A stretch of 64,000 nt of DNA, taken from positions 47,995-111,994 of the forward strand of contig JAPUEK010000015.1 in NCBI GenBank assembly GCA_027492585.1, read 5' to 3'. The DNA is from Paracoccaceae bacterium (GTDB lineage Bacteria > Pseudomonadota > Alphaproteobacteria > Rhodobacterales > Rhodobacteraceae). A program made the translations under genes and the position numbers. Shown here one piece after another: positions 8,026 through 16,788 of this stretch (its first letter is position 1; the number at the start of each line of letters is the position of its first letter). Under the pieces are notes generated by a model. That model was not told where the DNA came from, ran no database searches, and worked only from the letters and a program-made list of their open reading frames with translations.

Positions 8026-8284
8026 CCCGCAGGGGCAGGATCGAGACCTGGATGCGCGGATCGGGAGAGCCGTCGGCCAGCTTCATCCAGGGCGTATTCA
8101 GCCAGCGGCCGCCGTCGCCGGGAACGCCCTCGGCCCGCGTCATCTCCAGCCGTTCGGGGAAGAGCCGGTGGTTGTAGCCGGGCCGCAGGCAAAGACCCGC
8201 GACCGTCGTGCGCTCTTTCGGCGCGGACAGGACATGCGGCAGGGCAGCCATCAGTTCGGCGGTGGTGACGGGCTCAGAGACCAT
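7718..8284 (-). CDS. MOSC domain-containing protein
   Basis: 188 residues. The text GDPVIADLDTSEENLPEG, GTLLRVGTAVLRVSSVFNDGC and a terminal IGDVIE match the MOSC beta-barrel domain, with the conserved Cys in NDGCVKW. MOSC proteins handle molybdenum cofactor or sulfur carrier functions; the substrate here is unknown. The start MVSEPVTT overlaps the end of the upstream transglycosylase gene by 11 bases, so they are probably co-transcribed. The final 308 bases are duplicated downstream. Confidence 0.85.
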   Translation of the reverse strand: MVSEPVTTAELMAALPHVLSAPKERTTVAGLCLRPGYNHRLFPERLEMTRAEGVPGDGGRWLNTPWMKLADGSPDPRIQVSILPLRVMDLVWRDRIATPHPGDPVIADLDTSEENLPEGTLLRVGTAVLRVSSVFNDGCVKWKARYGKDAKDWIVAPGHPPLRLRGILCAVEEDGAARIGDVIEKLPA

Positions 8285-9449
8285 CGAGCAATTCCTTTGT
8301 CGGCCAGGCATCGGCGGGCAGGCCGAGGCGGGTCTGTTCCTTCTGGATGGCGCTGCGGGTCGCGGCCCCGAGGATGCCGTCGATCTTGCCGACATCATGG
8401 CCGCGCGCCGTCAGCTTTTCCTGAAGGGCCACCATCTGATCGCCCGAAAGGGCGGGGTCCGGATGGCCCGGCGCATAGGCGGCGGCCCCTTCGAGCCGCG
8501 TGGCGAAATAGGCGGCGGTCGTCACATAGACGAAGCTCTTGTTCCACTCGAACAGGGTCTTGAAATTGTCAAAGGCCAGAAAGGCCGGCCCCTTGCGCCC
8601 TTGCGGCAGCAGCAGCGAGGCGGGCAGATCGGCAAAGGCCCCTTCGCGCGGTTTCACCCCCATCGCCGCCCAGTCGGAGGCAGGATAGGCCTGATCCAGC
8701 CCGGACTTCGCCCAATCGAGCGTCTCGGCGTTCAAAGTTTCGGGCAGGATCACTTCCTGCAACCACGGCTCGCCCGCGCGCCAGCCGTGGTGGTGCAGCA
8801 TCGCGGCCCCCGACAGGATCGCATCGGCGGCGGAGGTCTTGAGCGTGATCAGCCCGTCGCCATCGCCATCGACCCCGCGCTCCAGAATGTCCTTGGGCAG
8901 CATCTGGACCATGCCGATCTCTCCCGCCCAGGCGCCGGTGGTGCGGGCCGGGTCGAAATCGCCCATGCCGGTCAGGGTGATGGCAGCCAGCACCTGCGGC
9001 TGGAAAATCTCCGGCCGGCGGCAATCCTGTGCGAGGGTCAGCAGCGCGTTGCGGGTGTTGAAATTGCCCTGCACCGCGCCGAAATCGGTCTCGAAAGCCC
9101 AGAAGGCCAGCAGGATGCCTCGCGGCACGCCGTAGTCGGCTTCGGCGCGGGCGAAGATGCTGTCCAGCTCCCGCGATTTCGCAAGGCCGTTTTGCAGGCG
9201 GTTTTTCGAGATCAGGCTTTTGGAGAACTCCAGAAAGGTCTTGCGGAAGACCCCTTGCGCGCGGTCGGCCTTCAGCACCGCCGGGTCCTGTGTGGCGCCC
9301 TTGAAGAAGCGGGTGATAGCCTCCTCCGGCGCGCCGGCCGCGCGGGCCTCTGCGGCCATCGCGGTGAGGAAGGCCGGAAAATCGCCGCCGCAGGGCGCGG
9401 AAAGGGCCGGGCTCACGGCAAGGCACAGGCTGAGGGTGATGGCGCGCAT
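8274..9449 (-). CDS. MltB-family lytic murein transglycosylase with C-terminal peptidoglycan-binding domain
   Basis: 391 residues. A signal peptide is followed by an SLT_2/MltB domain: the catalytic Glu lies in LLAFWAFETDFG, followed by NFNTRNALLTLA, GAWAGEIGMVQMLP and GDGDG. The last 60 residues (SGDQMVALQEKLTARGHDVGKIDG) form a PG_binding_1 repeat. It cleaves glycan strands in the periplasm, leaving anhydro-muramic ends. The gene is followed by the MOSC gene with an 11-base overlap and preceded by cbiB 21 bases away. Confidence 0.95.
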   Translation of the reverse strand: MRAITLSLCLAVSPALSAPCGGDFPAFLTAMAAEARAAGAPEEAITRFFKGATQDPAVLKADRAQGVFRKTFLEFSKSLISKNRLQNGLAKSRELDSIFARAEADYGVPRGILLAFWAFETDFGAVQGNFNTRNALLTLAQDCRRPEIFQPQVLAAITLTGMGDFDPARTTGAWAGEIGMVQMLPKDILERGVDGDGDGLITLKTSAADAILSGAAMLHHHGWRAGEPWLQEVILPETLNAETLDWAKSGLDQAYPASDWAAMGVKPREGAFADLPASLLLPQGRKGPAFLAFDNFKTLFEWNKSFVYVTTAAYFATRLEGAAAYAPGHPDPALSGDQMVALQEKLTARGHDVGKIDGILGAATRSAIQKEQTRLGLPADAWPTKELLDGL

Positions 9450-9470
9450 GGCGGCTCCTTTTCCGGCAGG

Positions 9471-10388
9471 CTAGCAGGCGGTGATGGCGGCGACCAGCAC
9501 GACAAGCGCCAGCATCGCCCCCCAGCCCCGCCAGAGCGCAGTGACCGTGCGGTCGATGTCGGCGGGGCCAGGGTCGCGCCGTCCCTCGGGCCAGACCCAG
9601 GGGAAATCGCTCAGCTTGCCGTGATAGCTGCGCGGCCCGGAGATCGCCACGTCGAGCGCGATGGCCATCGCCGCTTCCGGCCAGCCGGCATTGGGGGAGC
9701 GGTGAAGCGGCGCATCGCGCAGGATCGGCGCGGGGTTCAGGATGCCATGCGTCACCGCGATCAGGAGCGCCGAAAGCCGGGCCGGGATCAGGTTCAAGAG
9801 GTCATCGAACCGCGCCGCCGCCCAGCCGAACTGCTCATGCCGGGGGGTTCGGTGGCCAATCATGCTGTCGGCGGTGTTGGCGATCTTGTAGATCAGCAAC
9901 CCCGGCAGCCCAGCCACCAGAAACCAGAAAGCCGGCGCGATCACCCCGTCGGAGAAATTCTCGGCCGCGCTCTCGATCGCCGACCGCGCCACCCCGGCCT
10001 GATCGAGCGCCTTGGTATCGCGTCCAACGATCATCGCCACCGCGCGCCGTCCGTCACCGAGCGAAAGCCGCAGCGCATCGGCTACGGCCTGCACATGCTG
10101 CACGAGGCTGCGCTGCGCCAAAAGGATCGCCGCGACGATCACCTCTACCACCCCGCCATCGGGCAGAAGGTGGATGAGCCAGCCGAGCAGCCCCGCCCCC
10201 GCGACCAGCCCCGCCATCACCGCCACTCCCGTCGCGCGCCGATTGTCGCCGCGGTTGAACCGGGCATCCGCCCAACCGACCATGCGGCCCATCAGCACCG
10301 CCGGATGGGGGTAGCGATCCCAGATCAGCTTCGGCTCGCCGAAGGCGGCGTCGAGCAGCAGGGCGGGAATCAGCAGGGCGGCGCTCAT
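9471..10388 (-). CDS. cbiB: Adenosylcobinamide-phosphate synthase CbiB/CobD
   Basis: 305 residues with several membrane helices. Family landmarks: [26 protein letters not shown] at the N-terminus, then [20 protein letters not shown] and [14 protein letters not shown]. It joins aminopropanol (phosphate) to cobyric acid in the late cobalamin pathway at the inner membrane. No other cobalamin genes lie within the window. It reads in the same direction as the transglycosylase gene. Confidence 0.96.
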   Translation of the reverse strand: MSAALLIPALLLDAAFGEPKLIWDRYPHPAVLMGRMVGWADARFNRGDNRRATGVAVMAGLVAGAGLLGWLIHLLPDGGVVEVIVAAILLAQRSLVQHVQAVADALRLSLGDGRRAVAMIVGRDTKALDQAGVARSAIESAAENFSDGVIAPAFWFLVAGLPGLLIYKIANTADSMIGHRTPRHEQFGWAAARFDDLLNLIPARLSALLIAVTHGILNPAPILRDAPLHRSPNAGWPEAAMAIALDVAISGPRSYHGKLSDFPWVWPEGRRDPGPADIDRTVTALWRGWGAMLALVVLVAAITAC

Positions 10389-10569
10389 GGTCAGGCTCCG
10401 GTCAGGGTGACCGAGAGAAAGCCGAAGCAGCGGCCCTTGGCAAGCGCCCCGCCCAAGCCGGTGTTATTGCGACATAATCGCCACGTCTGCCGAGGATTCC
10501 GGCAGTTTTCAGCACCTTGTCATATTCAAAGGCATTCCGCGTTTTATCCTTTCCGCGAGGGAGGTCGAC

Positions 10570-10920
10570 ATGCTGGAATTCTTGCCCAAGGAACTTCGTG
10601 AAGGGCTTGAGGCGGCGCGCAAGCGCAACCTGACCCGGAAATCCCGGCTGCGTGTGCAGGTGGGGGAAGCGGTTTTCCCCATCCTGCGCTTCTGGCAGGG
10701 CGGTTTTGCGCTTGATGCGGCGCTGACGCCGAACATGCGCGGTCTGGTCGATGTCTATGACGGGTCGCGGCATGTGTTCCAATGCCTGATCATCACCTCC
10801 ACCAACGAGAATGGCGAGCTGATCTGCGATTTCAAACGCTCCACCCCGATCCGGGACCGGGCGCCGCTGGATTACTGGCGGGATGAGAACGCGCCGGCGG
10901 GCTATCTGCCTAAGGCCTGA
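10570..10920 (+). CDS. Small PilZ-like protein of unknown role
   Basis: 116 residues, no signal or membrane segment. The N-terminal RKSRLRVQVG and the following beta-rich segment (VFPILRFWQGGFALDA, RGLVDVYDGSRHVFQCLI) recall a PilZ domain, although the full c-di-GMP RxxxR...D/NxSxxG signature is not complete. A good ribosome site (GAGGGAGG) precedes the ATG. It is convergent with the L,D-transpeptidase and their ends overlap by 11 bases. Function uncertain. Confidence 0.7.
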   Translation: MLEFLPKELREGLEAARKRNLTRKSRLRVQVGEAVFPILRFWQGGFALDAALTPNMRGLVDVYDGSRHVFQCLIITSTNENGELICDFKRSTPIRDRAPLDYWRDENAPAGYLPKA

Positions 10921-11443
10921 CCTCGACGAGCGTGCCGATGCCCGCGACCTGCCAGACCTCGCGCATCTGGGCATTGGTCAGCGCGATGCAGCCGGCCGTC
11001 CAGTCGCCTTTGACCATCATCCCTTCCGGCACCGCATTGGGTTGGCCGTGGATCATGATGTCGCCGCCGGGGGAATAGCCGCCCGCCTTCGCCCGCGCCC
11101 GATCCTCCGCCTGCGGATAGTCGAGGCCGAGCGACAGGTGATAGGCCGAACCCTCGTTCCGGCGGTCGATGCGGAAGGTGCCTTCGGGCGTGCGCCCGTC
11201 ACCCTGCCGCTCCTTGTCGCCTTCCGGCGCGAAGCCGAGCGCGATGCGGTATTCGCGCACCGGCTTGCCGGCCTGAACAAGCACCATGCGGCGGGCGGCT
11301 TTCTCCACGATGATCCGCTCCACCTGCCCGGCGAGGGGCGTCACCTCCGGCACCGGAACCGACCGCAGGTAAAGCGCCGCGAGGCCGAGGCCCAGCAGCG
11401 CCAGCAGGCAAAGGAGCGAGAAGAGCCGGGCCAGCCCCCGCAT
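10910..11443 (-). CDS. L,D-transpeptidase (YkuD family)
   Basis: 177 residues: an N-terminal membrane anchor (residues 7-27), then a YkuD catalytic domain. The conserved His132 is in IMIHGQPN and the nucleophile Cys152 in TAGCIALTN; the usual SHGC is here TAGC. The lipoprotein-free anchor suggests it acts in the periplasm on peptidoglycan cross-links. The preceding HTPEGTF-like segment reads GRTPEGTFRID, typical of the family. Upstream is patB in the same direction with a 10-base gap. Confidence 0.92.
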   Translation of the reverse strand: MRGLARLFSLLCLLALLGLGLAALYLRSVPVPEVTPLAGQVERIIVEKAARRMVLVQAGKPVREYRIALGFAPEGDKERQGDGRTPEGTFRIDRRNEGSAYHLSLGLDYPQAEDRARAKAGGYSPGGDIMIHGQPNAVPEGMMVKGDWTAGCIALTNAQMREVWQVAGIGTLVEVRP

Positions 11444-11453
11444 CAGCAGCCTG

Positions 11454-12626
11454 TCATTGCAGATCGGCGAAGGCTTCCTGCATCCGCTCCACCGCCTTCA
11501 CCACATTGCTGCGCGGCGTGGCGAGGTTGAAGCGCATGTAGCTTTCCCCGCCAAGGCCGAAGCTGCCGCCATGGTTCACCGCGATCCGCGCCCCTTTCTC
11601 GATCCGCTGGGCGATCTCGGGCTGCGCCATGCCGGTGCCGCCGAAATCGACCCAGGCGAGATAGGTCGCCTCCAGATCCATGGAGCGCAGGCCCGGAATG
11701 GTGTTCAGCCCGGCGTCGAAGACCTTGCGGTTGCCGTCGAGATAAAGCGTCAGCGCATCCACCCAATCCGCGCCTTCGGGCGAATAGGCGGCGGTCGCCA
11801 TGAACATGCCGAAGGAATTGGGGGAAATCCCCATGGCGTTCATCCGCTCGGCAAAGCGGGCGTGAAGGGCGGGGTCGTGGATGATGACATTGCCGGAATG
11901 GGCGCCGGCGATGTTGAAGGTCTTGGTGGTGGCCGACATGACCACCAGCCGGTCGGCCATCTCCGGCGCGACCTTGGCCATGACGTGATGTTTCTGGCCG
12001 GGCATCACGAGATCATGGTGGATCTCGTCCGACACGAGCAGGAGGTTGTGGCGCTTGCAGAATTCCGCCACGGCGCGCAGTTCCGCCTCCGACCAGACGC
12101 GGCCGCCGGGGTTGTGGGGGGAGCAGAGGATCATCATCGTCTCGCGCCCGGTCAGCCTGGCATCCCATGCGGCGATGTCGAGCTCATAGCGGCCGTTCAC
12201 CAGGGCGAGCGGACATTCCACCACCTCGCGGCCCGCGCCTTTGATGATGCGCGCAAAGGCGTGGTAGACCGGCGTCATCAGCACGATGCCGTCGCCGGGT
12301 TTGGTGAAGCTGTCGATGCACATGGCGGTGCCGTTCACCAGCCCATGCGTGGTGAAGATCGCCTTGGCATCCACCTGCCAGCCGTGACGGGTGGCCATCC
12401 ACCACTGGATCGCCTCCAGATATTCCCGGTCGTCGCCGTAATAGCCGTAGATGCCATGTGCGAGCATCCCTTCGAGTGCGCGTTGCACGGCTTGCGGCGG
12501 ACGGAAGTCCATGTCGGCCACCCACATGGCAATGCCATCCTTGGCGGAAACGCCATAGACGGCCTCCATCGCGTCCCATTTCACGGAATGGGTGCCGAAA
12601 CGGTTGATCGGGGTATCGAAGTCCAT
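11454..12626 (-). CDS. patB: MalY/PatB-type cystathionine beta-lyase (aminotransferase fold)
   Basis: 390 residues, PLP-dependent fold type I. Landmarks are the N-terminal [46 protein letters not shown] and the PLP lysine region [11 protein letters not shown]. The family cleaves C-S bonds of cystathionine/cysteine. Start chosen at MDFDTPI, since the upstream extension runs into an AT-rich promoter with a dyad. Divergent from the deformylase operon. Confidence 0.93.
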   Translation of the reverse strand: MDFDTPINRFGTHSVKWDAMEAVYGVSAKDGIAMWVADMDFRPPQAVQRALEGMLAHGIYGYYGDDREYLEAIQWWMATRHGWQVDAKAIFTTHGLVNGTAMCIDSFTKPGDGIVLMTPVYHAFARIIKGAGREVVECPLALVNGRYELDIAAWDARLTGRETMMILCSPHNPGGRVWSEAELRAVAEFCKRHNLLLVSDEIHHDLVMPGQKHHVMAKVAPEMADRLVVMSATTKTFNIAGAHSGNVIIHDPALHARFAERMNAMGISPNSFGMFMATAAYSPEGADWVDALTLYLDGNRKVFDAGLNTIPGLRSMDLEATYLAWVDFGGTGMAQPEIAQRIEKGARIAVNHGGSFGLGGESYMRFNLATPRSNVVKAVERMQEAFADLQ

Positions 12627-12687
12627 GATGCGCCTGTCAGGTGGATGCGGTAAGAAGTTCCGATTATCATTCATAAGTCGGGAAGTC

Positions 12688-12715
12688 ATTCCTATTTACT
12701 TTAATAAATTGGAAT
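12688..12715. promoter_or_regulatory. Inverted repeat in the AT-rich patB/def promoter gap
   Basis: ATTCCTATTTA and TAAATTGGAAT form 11-base arms with one mismatch around a 6-base AT centre. It lies 62 bases before the patB start, in the most AT-rich stretch nearby. It could be an operator; the binding protein is unknown. Confidence 0.45.
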
Positions 12716-12835
12716 AATATACTAATAGTACGACATTGCTTGGGAAATTGTCGTGGCGCCGTATCCTGATGCCCCGCCGGCCCCGTTCTTGCCCCCCCTC
12801 TTGCACCAAAGCAGGGCGCGCCGTAAATCCCGAAC

Positions 12836-13348
12836 ATGATCCGTCCCATCCTCCTCCACCCCGATCCGCGCCTCAAGAAGTCTTGCGATCCCGTCGCCGC
12901 GATCACCGATGATCTGCGGCAGTTGGCGGCGGACATGCTTGAGACGATGTACGAAGCGCCGGGCATCGGCCTTGCCGCGCCGCAGATCGGCGTGATGAAG
13001 CGGGTGATCGTGATGGATTGCATCAAGGACGGCCCGCCGCGCCCGATGGCGCTGTTCAACCCGGAGGTCATCTGGTCCTCGGAGGATCTGGCGACCTATG
13101 AGGAAGGGTGCCTCTCCATCCCCGACCATTATGCCGAGGTGAAGCGACCGGCGGTGGTGACGGTCCGCTGGACGGATCTCGACGGCGTGTCGCAGGAGGA
13201 GACCTTCGACAAGCTGTGGGCGACCTGCGTTCAGCATGAGATCGACCATCTGGATGGCAAGCTGTTCATCGACTACCTTGGCCCGCTGAAACGCCAGATG
13301 ATCACCCGCAAGATGGAAAAGCTGAAGCGCGAGCGGGCGCGCGGCTGA
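12836..13348 (+). CDS. def: Peptide deformylase (canonical)
   Basis: 170 residues. All three deformylase motifs are intact: PGIGLAAPQ, EEGCLSIP (metal ligand Cys92) and QHEIDHLDG (His134, catalytic Glu135, His138). It removes the formyl group from nascent proteins. It opens a tightly packed operon of three deformylase-family genes and fmt; its stop overlaps the next start (TGATG). Confidence 0.98.
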   Translation: MIRPILLHPDPRLKKSCDPVAAITDDLRQLAADMLETMYEAPGIGLAAPQIGVMKRVIVMDCIKDGPPRPMALFNPEVIWSSEDLATYEEGCLSIPDHYAEVKRPAVVTVRWTDLDGVSQEETFDKLWATCVQHEIDHLDGKLFIDYLGPLKRQMITRKMEKLKRERARG

Positions 13349-13824
13349 TGGAGCGGGCGATTCTCCGCTGGCCGGACCCGCGGCTTGCGATGCGTTGCGT
13401 GCCGGTGACCGGGGATGTCTCGGCCCTTGCCGCCGATATGCTGGAAACCATGTATGCCGCCCCCGGACGCGGTCTTGCCGCGCCGCAGGTGGGGGAGCTT
13501 CTGCGGCTTTTCGTCATGGACGTCACCTGGAAAGAGGGCCGCCGCGACCCGCAGGTTTTCATCAATCCGGAAATCCTCTGGCGGTCGGAGACCCGCAAGC
13601 GCGGGCCGGAGGGGTGCCTCTCCATCCCCGGTGTCACGGCGGAGGTGGAACGGTCGGTGGAACTGCGGATGCGCTGGGTCGATCTTTCCGGCACCCCCCG
13701 CGAAGAGACGCTGACCGGCTTTGCCGCCATCTGCGCGCAGCATGAGCATGACCATCTGGAGGGGATCGTGACCCTGGACCACCTGAGCCCCGAAGCGCGG
13801 GTCTTGGCGGAGGCCAGGCTGTGA
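13348..13824 (+). CDS. Second peptide deformylase
   Basis: 158 residues. Motifs are PGRGLAAPQ, PEGCLSIPG (Cys90) and QHEHDHLEG (His132, Glu133, His136). All metal ligands and the catalytic Glu are kept, with changes at variable positions (Arg in the first motif, His between Glu and Asp in the third). It is likely an active paralogue. It overlaps def upstream by one base and the third paralogue downstream by four (GTGA). Confidence 0.93.
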   Translation: MERAILRWPDPRLAMRCVPVTGDVSALAADMLETMYAAPGRGLAAPQVGELLRLFVMDVTWKEGRRDPQVFINPEILWRSETRKRGPEGCLSIPGVTAEVERSVELRMRWVDLSGTPREETLTGFAAICAQHEHDHLEGIVTLDHLSPEARVLAEARL

Positions 13825-14324
13825 CGGCCCGGACCTGCCTGCCCTGGCCCGCCGCCGTGCTGCGCTCTCCCGCCGCTGATGTGGACGCGATCACCGAAGA
13901 GGTGCGGGCGATCTGGGCCGACATGATCGACACGATGGAGGCGATGCCGGGCTATGGGCTTGCCGCGGTGCAGATCGGCGTGCCGCTGCGGCTTGCGGTC
14001 GTCGATTGCTCCGAGGCGCGGGGGCAGGCGGTGCGGATGGCCAATCCGGAGGTGCTCCATGCCTCCATCCAGCCGCGTGAGCATGAGGAGGCCTCTCCGA
14101 ACCTGCCGGGCGTTTCGGCGGTGATCAGCCGGCCGAGGGCGGTGACGGTGCGCTTCCTGAACGCCGAGGGCGTGGTGGAGGAGCGCGATTTCGTCGGTCT
14201 CTGGGCGACGAGTGTGCAGCATCAGATCGACCATCTGGCCGGCAAGATGTATTTCGACCATCTCTCGCCCTTGAAGCGGAAGATGCTTCTAGCCAAGGCG
14301 GCCAAGCTGGGCAAAAGAAAATGA
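13821..14324 (+). CDS. Deformylase-like protein lacking catalytic residues
   Basis: 167 residues, GTG start inside the GTGA overlap. The fold is clear ([11 protein letters not shown], then [16 protein letters not shown]), but the second motif EGCLSIPG has become EASPNLPG, replacing the metal-ligand Cys with Ser92. The third motif HEIDH is HQIDH, replacing the catalytic Glu with Gln135. It should not be a working deformylase. Its place between two deformylases and fmt suggests a kept, perhaps binding or regulatory, function; this is inference. Its stop overlaps the fmt start (ATGA). Confidence 0.93.
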   Translation: MTARTCLPWPAAVLRSPAADVDAITEEVRAIWADMIDTMEAMPGYGLAAVQIGVPLRLAVVDCSEARGQAVRMANPEVLHASIQPREHEEASPNLPGVSAVISRPRAVTVRFLNAEGVVEERDFVGLWATSVQHQIDHLAGKMYFDHLSPLKRKMLLAKAAKLGKRK

Positions 14325-15214
14325 AAATCATTTTCATGGGGACGCCGGACTTCTCGGTTCCCGTCTTGCAGGATTTGGCTCAACGCCATGAAATCCTTGC
14401 GGTTTACTGTCAGCCACCCCGTCCCGCCGGGCGCGGCAAAGCGGACCGGAAAAGCGCTGTTCAGGACGCTGCCGAGGCGCTCCATTTGCCCGTCCGCCAC
14501 CCGGTTTCGCTGCGCGGCGAAGAGGCGCAGCGAGACTTCGCGGCACTCGGCGCCGATGTGGCGGTGGTGGTGGCCTATGGGCTGATCCTGCCGCAGGCGG
14601 TGCTGGATGCGCCGCGTCTGGGGTGCCTCAATATCCATGCCTCGCTGCTGCCCCGCTGGCGCGGGGCGGCGCCGATCCACCGGGCCATCCTGTCGGGGGA
14701 TGCGGAAACCGGGGTCTGCATCATGCAGATGGAAGCGGGGCTGGATACCGGCCCGGTTCTGCTGCGCGAGGCCGTCACCATCGGCGCGGAGGAGACCACG
14801 GCGGAGCTGCATGACCGTCTGTCGGCCCTGGGCGCGCGTCTGATCGGCGAGGCGCTCGACCGTCTGCCGCTGCCCGCCGAGCCGCAGCCGGCGGAAGGCG
14901 TGACCTATGCCGCCAAGATCGACAAGGCGGAGGCGCGGATCGACTGGACCCGCCCGGCCGTCGAGGTGGATCGGCAGATCCGCGGGCTATCCCCCTTTCC
15001 CGGCGCCTGGTGCGAGGTGGGGGGGGAGAGGGTGAAACTGCTCCGTTCGCGCCTCGCCACGGGCTCCGGTGCGCCGGGGCAGGTGCTGCACGGACTGACC
15101 ATCGCCTGCGGCCAAGGCGCGGTGGAGGTCACGCTGGCGCAGCGCGAGGGCAAGCGCCCGATGGCGCCGGAGGCTTTCCTCAACGGCTTCGCCCTGCCGG
15201 AGACGCTCGGCTGA
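14321..15214 (+). CDS. fmt: Methionyl-tRNA formyltransferase
   Basis: 297 residues. N-terminal [16 protein letters not shown] and the folate/catalytic segment [18 protein letters not shown] with the downstream GLDTGPVL are diagnostic; the C-terminal domain contains PFPGAW. It formylates initiator Met-tRNA, the reaction whose product the deformylases later reverse. Last gene of the four-gene operon, overlapping the gene before it by four bases. Confidence 0.98.
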   Translation: MKIIFMGTPDFSVPVLQDLAQRHEILAVYCQPPRPAGRGKADRKSAVQDAAEALHLPVRHPVSLRGEEAQRDFAALGADVAVVVAYGLILPQAVLDAPRLGCLNIHASLLPRWRGAAPIHRAILSGDAETGVCIMQMEAGLDTGPVLLREAVTIGAEETTAELHDRLSALGARLIGEALDRLPLPAEPQPAEGVTYAAKIDKAEARIDWTRPAVEVDRQIRGLSPFPGAWCEVGGERVKLLRSRLATGSGAPGQVLHGLTIACGQGAVEVTLAQREGKRPMAPEAFLNGFALPETLG

Positions 15215-15271
15215 TCCTGCCGCAAACTGTCAGGAGTGCGGGCTTATGCCGGGACGGGACAGGAGGCGAAG

Positions 15272-15751
15272 ATGACAGAGACCTATTGGGTTGTGACGGC
15301 TTCCGGCGATCATGCGGCCAACGGCCGGGCCTGGGGCATCGTGCAGGCCTGCCATGGCAAGGCTGCACCCTTGCGGCGGATGCGGCCGGGGGATGGCGTG
15401 GTGATCTATTCCTCCCGCGACCGCTTTCAGGGCGGGCTGCCGTTGCAGGCTTTCACCGCCATTGGCCGGATTGCCGAAGGCGCCGCCTATGAGCATGATA
15501 TGGGCGGCGGTTTCATCCCGTGGCGGCGCGATGTGATCTGGCAGGAGGCGCAGCCGGTGCCGATCCGTCCGCTTCTCGACCGGCTGGAACTTACGCGCGG
15601 CCAACCCTCCTGGGGGATGGTGTTCCGCTACGGGCTGCGTCCGATCAGCCGCAGCGATTTCGCCCTGATCGCGCGGGCGATGCTGGGCCTTGCATCGGGG
15701 GCGCCGGATACCGATCTTCAGGCGAAAGGGCCGATGTCCGGCGCTGCCTGA
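15272..15751 (+). CDS. EVE domain-containing protein
   Basis: 159 residues. The N-terminal YWVVTASGDHAANG, then RMRPGDGVVIYSSRDRF and GIGRIA-like text match the EVE/UPF0310 fold, a PUA-related domain thought to bind modified nucleic acid bases or RNA. The start follows AGGAGG by five bases. It stands 57 bases after fmt and 10 bases before the small membrane protein, so a short operon is likely. Specific role unknown. Confidence 0.85.
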   Translation: MTETYWVVTASGDHAANGRAWGIVQACHGKAAPLRRMRPGDGVVIYSSRDRFQGGLPLQAFTAIGRIAEGAAYEHDMGGGFIPWRRDVIWQEAQPVPIRPLLDRLELTRGQPSWGMVFRYGLRPISRSDFALIARAMLGLASGAPDTDLQAKGPMSGAA

Positions 15752-15761
15752 GGAGAGACCC

Positions 15762-15998
15762 ATGGGGATTGTCCTGCTGATCATCGTCGGTGCTGCGGCC
15801 GGGTTTCTGGCAACCCGCCTGATGGGGATGGAAACGGATATCCCCACGACCATCGTTCTTGGGGTGGCCGGGGCGCTCGTGGGGGGCTTCGCGCTGCGGG
15901 CGCTCGTGATGATGGCCGGCTGGATGGCGGGTTTCGTCGGGGCGGTGATGGGCGCGCTGTTGCTCGTCTGGATCTGGAAGACCTGGGCGAGCCGCTAG
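15762..15998 (+). CDS. GlsB/YeaQ/YmgE family small membrane protein
   Basis: 78 residues with three hydrophobic segments. The starting GIVLLIIVGAAAGFLATRLM and glycine-rich middle match the transglycosylase-associated (GlsB/YeaQ/YmgE) family. These are small stress-linked inner-membrane proteins of uncertain function. It follows the EVE gene by 10 bases. Confidence 0.75.
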   Translation: MGIVLLIIVGAAAGFLATRLMGMETDIPTTIVLGVAGALVGGFALRALVMMAGWMAGFVGAVMGALLLVWIWKTWASR

Positions 15999-16039
15999 GG
16001 CATCGCCATTCGGCACGGGCAGAGCCTTGCCGTGGTCCT

Positions 16040-16060
16040 GGAGGGGTCTTGCACCCCTCC
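16040..16060. terminator. Dispersed-repeat hairpin between convergent genes
   Basis: GGAGGGGT/ACCCCTCC, 8-bp stem and 5-base loop. About 32 bases of unrelated sequence separate it from the CCCCGCAGGATATTTT tail at 16093-16108, which elsewhere follows directly. It lies between the small membrane protein and the TetR gene. Confidence 0.55.
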
Positions 16061-16154
16061 GCCATGCCACCGTTCCTTGAAGCGGCGGCGAACCCCGCAG
16101 GATATTTTCCGACAGAAGATGAAGCGGCGGCAGGAGCTTTCGCCGGGATGGCGG

Positions 16155-16661
16155 CTAGGCCAGCCGCTTGAAAAGATCGCCGAGGCGGAAGCCCTTGCCG
16201 CCGACCGCTTCCCAGTCGGCCCGGCCCTGCCAGGCGGCGAAGATCAGGGCCGCCGCCTCCCGCCCTCTGGAACCTCCACCGAGGCGCGGCACAAGCGCCG
16301 CCTCGACCTGCGCGCGCCAGCTTTCGGCGAGCGCCCTCAGCGCCTCATCCTGCAAGCTGGCTGCGAGGAGGGTGGGGCCGGGCGGGGCCAGCATCTTCAG
16401 AAACCCCTGCGCGCCCTTGGCGGAAACGAGGGCCGTCTGTTCCGCCTCCGCCGTGCGGGCGATGAGCGCCTGCCATTCTGCGGAAAGTGCTGCGCGGATC
16501 ATCCCCTCCACCGAGCCGAAGCGCTGCGCGAGGGTGGAGGCCGCGAGCCCGCAGCTTTTGCCGATCACCCCGAAGCTGACCCCCTTGCCGCCGGTTGCGG
16601 TCAGACCGGCCATGACTTCGGCGAAAATGGTGGCATCCGGGATGGTGCGAGTGCGCGACAT
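16155..16661 (-). CDS. TetR-family transcriptional regulator
   Basis: 168 residues. An N-terminal helix-turn-helix of TetR type is readable at about residues 12-55 (VSFGVIGKSCGLAASTLAQRFGS). The C-terminal ligand domain is short. The longer reading frame upstream is antisense to the next gene, so the start MSRTRTIPDA is preferred. It is divergent from the FkbM methyltransferase. Ligand and targets are unknown. Confidence 0.82.
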   Translation of the reverse strand: MSRTRTIPDATIFAEVMAGLTATGGKGVSFGVIGKSCGLAASTLAQRFGSVEGMIRAALSAEWQALIARTAEAEQTALVSAKGAQGFLKMLAPPGPTLLAASLQDEALRALAESWRAQVEAALVPRLGGGSRGREAAALIFAAWQGRADWEAVGGKGFRLGDLFKRLA

Positions 16662-16788
16662 GGGGGGAGCATGACCGAAGACCCCCTTGGTTTCAATGGA
16701 TTTGCCGCGCGGGAGATGGACAGGACGGCGGCTCTCCGGCACTCTGCCGCAAAGTGCGGGACAGCCGCCGCAATGAGGAGCAGCCGTG

